This document shows, one piece after another, positions 1 to 4,397 of a stretch of 5,296 nucleotides of DNA; the first letter of the stretch is position 1, and each line of letters begins with the position of its first letter. The notes under the pieces are model-generated. The model was not told where the DNA came from. It was given only the letters and a program-made list of their open reading frames with translations, and did not search any database. A program made the translations under genes and the position numbers. This DNA is from Thermococcus paralvinellae (GTDB lineage: Archaea; Methanobacteriota_B; Thermococci; Thermococcales; Thermococcaceae): NCBI GenBank assembly GCA_015662175.1, contig DQUR01000189.1:1-5296 (forward strand). The letters are read 5' to 3'.

Positions 1-2
1 AA

Positions 3-272
3 ATGAAACCAATGTATAGGTCAAGGTCATGGAGAAGGAGATACGTCAGGACTCCCGGGGGAAGGATCGTCATACACTTTGAGAGAAGAAAGCCAAAGAT
101 AGCCCACTGTCCAATGTGCGGGAGGCCACTCAACGGCATTCCAAGGGGAAGACCAAGTGAGATGAGAAAGCTACCAAAGACCAAGAAGAGACCGGAGAGA
201 CCAATGCCACACCTGTGCCCAACCTGTATGCGTAGGGTTATGAAAGCCCAGGTTAGGGCTCAGATTTCTTAA
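3..272 (+). CDS. rpl34e: Large ribosomal subunit protein eL34 (L34e)
   Basis: Component of the archaeal/eukaryotic large ribosomal subunit, acting in the cytoplasm. The 89-residue product is complete and very basic. It begins [20 protein letters not shown], the typical L34e N-terminus, followed by a [14 protein letters not shown] stretch. It carries two CxxC pairs (C36/C39 in CPMCG and C72/C75 in CPTC) that would bind one zinc ion, as in other archaeal L34e proteins. The length matches what I remember for Pyrococcus L34e (about 89 aa). The ATG at base 3 is chosen by homology; its ribosome binding site lies outside the window, so a further upstream start cannot be formally excluded. The CMP kinase gene follows after 23 bases, suggesting one operon with cmk and L14e. 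Confidence 0.96.
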   Translation: MKPMYRSRSWRRRYVRTPGGRIVIHFERRKPKIAHCPMCGRPLNGIPRGRPSEMRKLPKTKKRPERPMPHLCPTCMRRVMKAQVRAQIS

Positions 273-286
273 TCGCAATCGCATAA

Positions 287-291
287 GTGAT
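287..291 (+). promoter_or_regulatory. Ribosome binding site deciding the cmk start
   Basis: GTGAT matches the 3' part of the archaeal SD consensus (GGAGGTGAT) and lies 4 bases before the ATG at 296. It also contains an in-frame GTG (287) that could be mistaken for the start. Because this GTG sits inside the pairing segment and has no SD of its own, the ATG is preferred. Confidence 0.5.
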
Positions 292-295
292 TGAA

Positions 296-880
296 ATGCC
301 AAGGGGTTGCATAGTGATAACAGTGAGCGGTTTGGCAGGTTCGGGAACAACAACCCTATGCCGCAATATAGCCAGACATTATGGGTTTAAGCACATCTAT
401 GCTGGCCTAATTTTCAGACAGATGGCCAGAGAGATGGGCATGAGTTTACAGGAGTTCCAGAAATATGCTGAACTTCATCCGGAGATAGATAGGGAAGTTG
501 ATAGGAGACAGATTGAAGCGGCCAAGGAGTGCAACGTTGTTATTGAAGGCCGTTTAGCCGGATGGATGGTTAAGAATGCCGATCTAAAAATCTGGCTCGA
601 TGCTCCAGTGAGGGTTAGGGCTGAAAGGGTCGCGAGGAGAGAGGGCATCAGTGTTGAGGAAGCATTTATGCAGATTGCCGAGAGGGAGAAGCAGAATAGG
701 AAAAGATATTTAAATCTTTATGGCATTGACATCAACGACCTTTCGATTTATGATCTGGTCATAAACACTTCGAAATGGTCGCCCGATGGGGTCTTCGCCA
801 TTGTGAAGGCCGCCATCGACCACCTGTACCCCGGTGGCGACACGGGGTTTAAAAGAAAGAAGGAAAAGGGGGTGGGATGA
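296..880 (+). CDS. cmk: Cytidylate kinase (CMP kinase), archaeal type
   Basis: Phosphorylates CMP/dCMP with ATP to give CDP/dCDP in cytoplasmic pyrimidine salvage and nucleotide synthesis. From the ATG at 296 the protein is 194 aa. A P-loop GLAGSGTT (residues 12-19) follows a short beta strand at the very N-terminus. YAGLIFRQMA and the VVIEGRLAGW segment are the nucleotide-binding and Walker-B-like parts of the archaeal CMK family. The arginine-rich VRAERVARREG region is the LID-like segment, and QNRKRYLNLYGIDI is also typical. The C-terminus is a short charged tail rich in Lys and Gly. The start at 296 fits the remembered Pyrococcus N-terminus (MPKGC...) and the GTGAT motif upstream; a GTG at 287 would add three residues. 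The stop codon is directly followed by the L14e ATG with no spacer, so the two are surely co-transcribed and probably translationally coupled. Confidence 0.95.
   Translation: MPRGCIVITVSGLAGSGTTTLCRNIARHYGFKHIYAGLIFRQMAREMGMSLQEFQKYAELHPEIDREVDRRQIEAAKECNVVIEGRLAGWMVKNADLKIWLDAPVRVRAERVARREGISVEEAFMQIAEREKQNRKRYLNLYGIDINDLSIYDLVINTSKWSPDGVFAIVKAAIDHLYPGGDTGFKRKKEKGVG
868..874 (+). promoter_or_regulatory. Ribosome binding site of rpl14e inside cmk
   Basis: GGGGGTG, a close variant of GGAGGTG, lies inside the last codons of cmk, 6 bases before the L14e ATG at 881. It is consistent with coupled translation across the TGA/ATG junction. Confidence 0.6.
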
Positions 881-1138
881 ATGCCAGCAATTGATATAGG
901 GAGAATAGCCGTTGTTATAGCCGGAAGGAGAGCCGGGCAAAAGGTTGTTGTGGTTGATATAATTGATAAAAACTTTGTCCTTGTAACCGGTGCTGGCCTT
1001 AACAAGGTTAAGAGAAGAAGGATGAACATAAAGCACATCGAGCCACTTCCGGAGAAGGTTAAGGTTAATATCCCAAGAGGAGCAAGCGACGAGGAGGTCA
1101 AGGAAGCCTTAGAAAAGGCTGGAATCAGCTTGGCCTGA
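881..1138 (+). CDS. rpl14e: Large ribosomal subunit protein eL14 (L14e)
   Basis: Ribosomal protein of the archaeal/eukaryotic large subunit. The product is 85 aa, the usual archaeal length (about 83-85, far shorter than eukaryotic eL14). The N-terminal half forms a KOW-type SH3 barrel: [23 protein letters not shown], residues about 5-27, with the glycines of the KOW loop, followed by [10 protein letters not shown] basic patch [15 protein letters not shown] (residues about 42-56) follows, then a helical acidic C-terminus [14 protein letters not shown]. The start ATG abuts the cmk stop codon. This is the last gene of the L34e-cmk-L14e unit, and a U-rich terminator overlaps its stop codon. Confidence 0.96.
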   Translation: MPAIDIGRIAVVIAGRRAGQKVVVVDIIDKNFVLVTGAGLNKVKRRRMNIKHIEPLPEKVKVNIPRGASDEEVKEALEKAGISLA

Positions 1139-1161
1139 AGCCAGTTTTTACCTTTCTTTTT
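1130..1161 (+). terminator. U-rich terminator after the L34e-cmk-L14e operon
   Basis: A weak 5-bp stem (TTGGC at 1130-1134 with GCCAG at 1140-1144, one G-U pair) overlaps the L14e stop. It is followed at once by TTTTT (1145-1149) and, after a short gap, CTTTCTTTTT (1152-1161). Archaeal RNA polymerase stops mainly on such oligo-T tracts, so the T runs are the main evidence and the stem is secondary. Confidence 0.55.
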
Positions 1162-1187
1162 CCATCCCTGGGTGAGATTTTGGGGAC

Positions 1188-1230
1188 TTCTGGTGGAATT
1201 GGGAGACTAATTGTGGATTCTAGTGGAATT
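1188..1230 (+). repeat. Imperfect direct repeat upstream of the cbf5 promoter
   Basis: TTCTGGTGGAATT (1188-1200) recurs as TTCTAGTGGAATT (1218-1230). The copies match at 12 of 13 bases and are spaced exactly 30 bp apart, start to start, which is close to three helical turns. The second copy ends 18 bp before the cbf5 TATA box. It could be a paired operator or activator site, but no known regulator is recognised. Confidence 0.35.
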
Positions 1231-1248
1231 TAATTACAGAAGGGCAGG

Positions 1249-1257
1249 TTTATAAAG
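1249..1257 (+). promoter_or_regulatory. TATA box of cbf5
   Basis: TTTATAAAG follows a purine-containing AGGGCAGG stretch (BRE region) and fits the Thermococcales TATA consensus. Transcription would start near 1278-1282, leaving a leader of about 20 bases that includes the SD at 1291. It shows that cbf5 has its own promoter, separate from the ribosomal operon upstream. Confidence 0.8.
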
Positions 1258-1290
1258 CAAAGTAAAATTAGCTTTACATAACGTTCATCG

Positions 1291-1296
1291 GGTGAT
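1291..1296 (+). promoter_or_regulatory. Ribosome binding site deciding the cbf5 start
   Basis: GGTGAT pairs perfectly with the 3' end of archaeal 16S rRNA and lies 4 bases upstream of the ATG at 1301. The two earlier in-frame codons, GTG (1292) and ATG (1295), lie within this SD and have no SD of their own. Confidence 0.65.
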
Positions 1297-1300
1297 GCTC

Positions 1301-2305
1301 ATGGCGCGGGATGAGGTTAGAAGAATCCTTCCTGCAGACATCAAGAGGGAAGTGTTAATCAAAGACGAAAAAGCTGAGACCAATCCGAAGTGGGGCTTTC
1401 CGCCCGAGAAGAGACCCATTGAGATGCACATGCAGTTCGGCATAATAAACCTTGACAAACCACCGGGGCCAACGAGCCACGAGGTTGTTGCGTGGGTCAA
1501 AAAGCTCTTCAACTTAAAGAAAGCTGGCCATGGGGGAACCCTCGATCCCAAGGTGAGTGGTGTTCTTCCCATTGCCCTGGAGAGGGCCACAAGGGTGGTT
1601 CAGGCTCTGCTTCCGGCTGGAAAGGAGTATGTAGCTTTGATGCACCTCCACGGTGATGTTCCCGAGGATAAAATCTCAGCGGTTATGAAGGAATTTGAGG
1701 GAGAGATCATTCAGAGGCCTCCATTGAGGAGTGCGGTAAAGAGAAGGCTCAGAACGAGGAAGGTATATTACATCGAGGTTTTGGAAATAGACGGTAAAGA
1801 TGTCCTATTCAGGGTTGGTGTTGAGGCGGGAACCTACATCCGATCGCTGATCCACCACATAGGTTTAGCCCTAGGTGTCGGCGCCCATATGACCGAGCTT
1901 CGCCGTACCAGGAGTGGACCGTTTAAGGAAGACGAAACCTTAGTTACCCTCCACGACCTTGTTGATTATTATCACTTCTGGAAAGAAGATGGGATAGAGG
2001 AATACTTTAGAAAAGCTATTCAGCCAATGGAAAAAGCCGTGGAACATCTGCCGAAGGTGTGGATAAGGGATTCAGCCGTTGCGGCGGTAACGCACGGTGC
2101 TGACTTAGCCGTCCCGGGAATAGTCAAGGTTCATGAGGGTATTAGGAAGGGCGATTTAGTAGCAGTGATGACCCTCAAGGACGAACTTGTTGCACTTGGT
2201 AAGGCAATGATGACAAGTCAAGAAATGCTTAACAAAAGCAGGGGAATAGCGGTCGATGTTGATAAGGTCTTCATGCCGAGAGACTGGTACCCGAAGATGT
2301 GGTAG
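1301..2305 (+). CDS. cbf5: Cbf5/TruB: tRNA/rRNA pseudouridine synthase, catalytic subunit of H/ACA RNP
   Basis: Archaeal Cbf5 (also annotated truB) isomerises uridine to pseudouridine in rRNA guided by H/ACA sRNAs, together with Nop10, Gar1 and L7Ae. It can also modify tRNA U55 without a guide. From the ATG at 1301 it is 334 aa. The N-terminal extension (1-45) is typical of Cbf5. The TruB catalytic domain (about 46-250) has INLDKPPGPTSHEV (49-62) and GHGGTLDPKVSG (76-87), with catalytic Asp82, Tyr110 in GKEYVALMHL, and the GTYIRSLIHHIG segment around Arg181. The PUA domain occupies about 251-330. P. furiosus literature, as I recall, numbers the catalytic residue Asp85, which would correspond to the start three codons earlier at 1292; the SD favours 1301. 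The C-terminus stops at PKMW, a few residues short of my memory of the P. furiosus protein. It is monocistronic, with its own TATA box. Confidence 0.97.
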   Translation: MARDEVRRILPADIKREVLIKDEKAETNPKWGFPPEKRPIEMHMQFGIINLDKPPGPTSHEVVAWVKKLFNLKKAGHGGTLDPKVSGVLPIALERATRVVQALLPAGKEYVALMHLHGDVPEDKISAVMKEFEGEIIQRPPLRSAVKRRLRTRKVYYIEVLEIDGKDVLFRVGVEAGTYIRSLIHHIGLALGVGAHMTELRRTRSGPFKEDETLVTLHDLVDYYHFWKEDGIEEYFRKAIQPMEKAVEHLPKVWIRDSAVAAVTHGADLAVPGIVKVHEGIRKGDLVAVMTLKDELVALGKAMMTSQEMLNKSRGIAVDVDKVFMPRDWYPKMW

Positions 2306-2319
2306 TGACTCTTGCTGAT

Positions 2320-2335
2320 GCAAAGCTTTCTTTGC
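2320..2335 (+). terminator. Hairpin after cbf5, possible transcript end
   Basis: GCAAAG (2320-2325) and CTTTGC (2330-2335) form a perfect 6-bp stem with a CTTT loop, 14 bases after the cbf5 stop. It is followed by the pyrimidine-rich TCTCTTTGG. There is no long T tract, so a role as terminator or 3'-end stabiliser is only plausible. Confidence 0.35.
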
Positions 2336-2355
2336 TCTCTTTGGTGAATGTTCCA

Positions 2356-2364
2356 CTTTTAAAA
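2356..2364 (+). promoter_or_regulatory. Possible TATA box in the intergenic region
   Basis: CTTTTAAAA resembles an archaeal TATA element, but the preceding TTCCA is a poor BRE. If active, it would start a transcript near 2382-2386, just ahead of the hairpin series at 2394-2497, with no coding gene close downstream. It is therefore a candidate ncRNA promoter. Confidence 0.3.
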
Positions 2365-2421
2365 CGGCGGTTGAAGGTACCAATAATGATGATGAGAATT
2401 CTCGTTTAAAGAGCTCGTGGG

Positions 2422-2441
2422 GGAGAGTGCAAACACTCTCC
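2422..2441. repeat. Perfect 8-bp hairpin (inverted repeat)
   Basis: GGAGAGTG (2422-2429) and CACTCTCC (2434-2441) are exact reverse complements around a CAAA tetraloop. This is too perfect to be likely by chance at one position. No T tract follows directly on the + strand; AAAAAAA at 2454-2460 would read as a U run upstream of it on the minus strand. Confidence 0.6.
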
Positions 2442-2478
2442 AAATTGCACCTTAAAAAAAGGAATCACTATTTTTGGT

Positions 2479-2497
2479 CAAGCTTTCCCAAAGCTTG
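2479..2497. repeat. Perfect 8-bp hairpin (inverted repeat)
   Basis: CAAGCTTT (2479-2486) and AAAGCTTG (2490-2497) are exact reverse complements around a CCC loop. TTTTT (2471-2475) lies just upstream, so on the minus strand the hairpin would be followed by an A run rather than a U run. It is not a classic terminator in either direction. Confidence 0.6.
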
Positions 2498-2512
2498 CTC
2501 TGTACTCTCAAA

Positions 2513-2588
2513 CCCCCGATGCGGGGCTTCGCCCCACAACCCCACTTTTTCTCTAAACCTCTGGGGAGCTAACGCCCCCACACCCCCG
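2513..2588. repeat. C/G-run block with two stem-loops
   Basis: Stem 1 is GGGGC (2523-2527) with GCCCC (2531-2535) around TTC, extendable past one mismatch by TG/CA. Stem 2 is TGGGG (2562-2566) with CCCCA (2576-2580), continued inside by GC/GC with one bulged A and a TAAC loop. Each right arm is followed by a related sequence, GCCCCACAACCCC (2531-2543) and GCCCCCACACCCCC (2574-2587). A free CCCCC (2513-2517) could compete for the same GGGG of stem 1. A TTTTT tract lies between the stems at 2546-2550. I recall similar GGGG/CCCC elements between genes in Thermococcales, but this is memory and not a search result. Confidence 0.5.
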
Positions 2589-2742
2589 GAAACTTTGGTT
2601 GTACAAGTAACATCGTTTGTATTCTTTTGTCCATTCAATTACTCTCCCTTCTTTTGATTTGTTCTCATCGTTTTGTTATCGTTGGAAATTGGAAACTCTA
2701 CGAAAAAAAAACGGAACTAATTCAAACTTGTAATTGGAAAAG

Positions 2743-2749
2743 CTTTTAA
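2743..2749 (+). promoter_or_regulatory. TATA box of the secreted-protein gene pair
   Basis: CTTTTAA is preceded by the purine-rich BRE-like GGAAAAG. The predicted transcription start is about 2770, giving a leader of roughly 24 bases that contains a strong SD. It is the only promoter seen for the two genes that follow. Confidence 0.65.
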
Positions 2750-2780
2750 GGATTTTAACGTTACATCTAATGACGACTGC

Positions 2781-2788
2781 AGGAGGTG
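2781..2788 (+). promoter_or_regulatory. Strong ribosome binding site deciding the start at 2794
   Basis: AGGAGGTG is a full match to the SD consensus, 5 bases upstream of the ATG at 2794. It rules against the longer in-frame reading that begins at a TTG (2734), which would start upstream of the TATA box. Confidence 0.85.
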
Positions 2789-2793
2789 CCCTC

Positions 2794-3678
2794 ATGGAGA
2801 GATGGATTGGGAGGATTGGTGCAGTATTGTTGCTTGCCATAGTTCTGAGTTTGGGCTTTAACATTACCTATGGGGCAGGAGATATGGCTGCATTGAAGCC
2901 TGAAGAAGCCTACTGGGCAGAGGAACTTCAGAGAGACCTTCCTCTGGTGAAGGTCAATGAAACCGTGATGGCGATGGTTGAGGAATACTCAAGCCAGATA
3001 CTTAAGGAGTTCAATGAGGAACTATGTACCATGAGTGACGAGGAAATGCTTCACGAGGGTCTCACAAAGGACGATATCAAAAAAGCTAAAGCGTTCTGTA
3101 GATTGCCTGATGCGGCAAAGTTAAAAATCATCAGAAACAGGCTCTTACTTAGCGTGTACCTTAACAACCCACGTTGCTCAGCCCTTAAGCAAACGGAAAT
3201 GAAGCCTATAATAACCGCTTCTTCAGGAGGCACATATTCATGCAGAGATGGGTTGGTCTACGCGTGGGGTATTCCTACCAAAGAAAAACTCGGAATCTCC
3301 CACTGTTCGTGGAGAAAGTCAGGGTCTCCTTCATCTTGCAGTAAAGAAAAGGGTGTAGCGTGCCTCTGGGGATGCACGAACGTTGATACAAAACTTGGAT
3401 GGCTAGGTAACTATAAAAGCTTTCCTAACTTGGACAGCTTTGTTCAAGAGGTGACAAGCAAAGGTTACCACAAGACTGACTGGTATGCTGCCTATGGCAT
3501 ATACGGCAGGGACTTCACAAGGGGGATTGGGTATGGATACCGCTACGAGGCAAGATACAGTCCAGAAACTCGCATGGGCTACGTGGAGGGTCCTGAGCCC
3601 AACCCTGAAAAGAACTGGTACGGTTTCCTGCACAATTTCTGGCCGACACTTGTGAAACGCTGGCACGATAAATGTTGA
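2794..3678 (+). CDS. Exported protein of unknown function, rich in Cys and aromatic residues
   Basis: I do not recognise a family. The 294-aa product has a classical signal sequence: a positive n-region (MERWIGRIGA), hydrophobic core VLLLAIVLSLGF, and a likely cut after TYGA (residue 28). It is therefore probably secreted or held at the outer face of the membrane. Residues about 33-125 look helical and highly charged. Residues 128-194 are Cys-rich, with cysteines at 128, 150, 171, 182, 190 and 194; others are at 78, 102 and 294, the last residue. Nine cysteines in an exported protein suggest disulfides. Residues 229-291 hold 16 aromatic residues out of 63, including GYGYRYEARY. One sequon (N55) is present after the signal. 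The start is fixed by a perfect SD. The next gene begins 10 bases downstream with its SD over this stop codon, so the two form an operon. Confidence 0.85.
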   Translation: MERWIGRIGAVLLLAIVLSLGFNITYGAGDMAALKPEEAYWAEELQRDLPLVKVNETVMAMVEEYSSQILKEFNEELCTMSDEEMLHEGLTKDDIKKAKAFCRLPDAAKLKIIRNRLLLSVYLNNPRCSALKQTEMKPIITASSGGTYSCRDGLVYAWGIPTKEKLGISHCSWRKSGSPSSCSKEKGVACLWGCTNVDTKLGWLGNYKSFPNLDSFVQEVTSKGYHKTDWYAAYGIYGRDFTRGIGYGYRYEARYSPETRMGYVEGPEPNPEKNWYGFLHNFWPTLVKRWHDKC

Positions 3679-3684
3679 GGTGAT
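3677..3684 (+). promoter_or_regulatory. Ribosome binding site overlapping the upstream stop codon
   Basis: GAGGTGAT starts within the TGA stop of the preceding gene (3676-3678) and lies 4 bases before the GTG at 3689. It selects this GTG over the GTG at 3680, which lies inside the SD itself, and points to translational coupling of the two genes. Confidence 0.7.
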
Positions 3685-3688
3685 TTGG

Positions 3689-4357
3689 GTGAAGCATTCT
3701 AGGACTTTCTACTCTGTCCTTCTCCTTGTTTTTCTGTTGGTTGCCGGTGGGACTTATTATCTCCACGGTAAGGGCTCCAGCAGTATCGCGGAACCTCAGA
3801 TAAAGTTCAACACAACGGGTCTTGACCCTACAGGCCCAAACATGACCCTCGTGTACAAAGCCATGGAATACTCTGGGAGGACGCTGGTTCAGAACTCAAC
3901 GAGGACTTTCATCATAACCCGGGAGGGGGACACTATTAAAATCCTCCAGAGGTTTGAAATCGAGTGGCATGTGCCTGATCACTCGATTTTTACAGGGGAA
4001 ACCCGAGCCGAGATAGTTGGCTCAAACCCCATTATCTACCAACCTGATGGTTCAATTTTTGTTGAGGGGGAACGAGCTGAAGTCGAACTATTTAGGACTG
4101 GATACCCTTACTCCCCAGTGTTCGAGCGACTAAAGGCTGAAAAGGGCTACACCCTAAGGCTGTGCTGTGCCAATCTCTCTGTGGAGGACGTGAGGATTAT
4201 AAACGGGAGAGAATGTATCATAGTGAAAGCGGAAACTAATGATGCCACCCTCAAACTTGCCATTGACGCTAAGACGCGACTGCTCCTCTGGAGTTATGGG
4301 GTTTCCAAAGACGTGAGGGGATCATGGTGGGAAAAGTGGCTGGTCTCTTCCAAATGA
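3689..4357 (+). CDS. Membrane-anchored or exported protein of unknown function
   Basis: No family is recognised. From the GTG at 3689 the protein is 222 aa. A short basic N-terminus (VKHSR) is followed by one hydrophobic segment, FYSVLLLVFLLVAGGTYYL (about 7-25), and no lipobox cysteine, so it is an N-terminal anchor or an uncertain signal peptide. The rest looks like alternating beta strands with the external side exposed. It has four N-x-S/T sequons (N41, N51, N69, N162), compatible with archaeal N-glycosylation. Cysteines lie at 159, 160 and 176 and could form a disulfide. The segment LKLAIDAKTRLLLWSYG recalls the end of LolA-like or other beta-sheet extracellular domains, but this is only an impression. 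A tryptophan-rich C-terminus (SWWEKW) ends the protein. It is tightly coupled to the Cys-rich gene upstream, so the two products probably act together at the cell surface. Confidence 0.82.
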   Translation: MKHSRTFYSVLLLVFLLVAGGTYYLHGKGSSSIAEPQIKFNTTGLDPTGPNMTLVYKAMEYSGRTLVQNSTRTFIITREGDTIKILQRFEIEWHVPDHSIFTGETRAEIVGSNPIIYQPDGSIFVEGERAEVELFRTGYPYSPVFERLKAEKGYTLRLCCANLSVEDVRIINGRECIIVKAETNDATLKLAIDAKTRLLLWSYGVSKDVRGSWWEKWLVSSK

Positions 4358-4368
4358 ATTTCTTTATA

Positions 4369-4377
4369 TTTATAAAC
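4369..4377 (+). promoter_or_regulatory. TATA box of the methyltransferase gene, placed for a leaderless mRNA
   Basis: TTTATAAAC is centred about 25 bases before the ATG at 4398, so the predicted transcription start falls on or next to the start codon. No SD is present in the pyrimidine-rich stretch between them (CCCCTTTTCTTATCTC). The T runs there may also end the upstream transcript. Confidence 0.75.
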
Positions 4378-4397
4378 CCCTTTTCTTATCTCTGCAT

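Larger units (their letters stand above)
2306..2733. other. Noncoding, hairpin-rich intergenic region
   Basis: No credible gene lies between cbf5 and the next promoter. The first two thirds contain several perfect short inverted repeats (listed separately), the palindromes GAGAATTCTC (2394-2403) and GAGCTC (2411-2416), a run of seven A (2454-2460), and a block very rich in C and G runs (2513-2588). The last third (about 2600-2733) is AT-rich and pyrimidine-rich on this strand. It shows the words ATCGTTT (2613), ATCGTTTTG (2668) and ATCGTTGG (2679), and a nine-A tract at 2703-2711. A 76-codon open frame here (2427-2657) lacks an SD, runs through the hairpins and is not considered real. The region may hold a structured RNA, a remnant of a repeat family, or simply terminators. 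Confidence 0.7.

Noticed and set aside
710..1101. Overlapping minus-strand open frames across the cmk/rpl14e junction
   Set aside because: They are shadows of two well-conserved + strand genes, with no SD or promoter on the minus strand.
2386..2395. C/D box sRNA suggested by ATGATGATGA
   Set aside because: A C-box match is present, but no CTGA D box or C'/D' pair follows within the usual 50-70 bases.
2513..2588. H/ACA guide RNA suggested by hairpins followed by ACA
   Set aside because: The stems are too short, with no pseudouridylation pocket and no kink-turn/L7Ae motif; ACA after C runs is expected from the repeat itself.
2427..2657. 76-codon open frame on the + strand in the intergenic region
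   Set aside because: It has no SD, runs through perfect hairpins and C/G runs, and gives a Pro/Asn/Phe-rich low-complexity product with no domain. It is best explained as chance translation of a structured noncoding region.
2734..2793. N-terminal extension of the secreted protein from the TTG at 2734
   Set aside because: It would begin upstream of the TATA box at 2743-2749 and place 20 residues before a perfect SD and a good signal peptide; the ATG at 2794 is far better supported.
3403..3766. Minus-strand open frames opposite the two secreted-protein genes
   Set aside because: There are no initiation signals, and the + strand genes have matching SD sites, a signal sequence and tight spacing.
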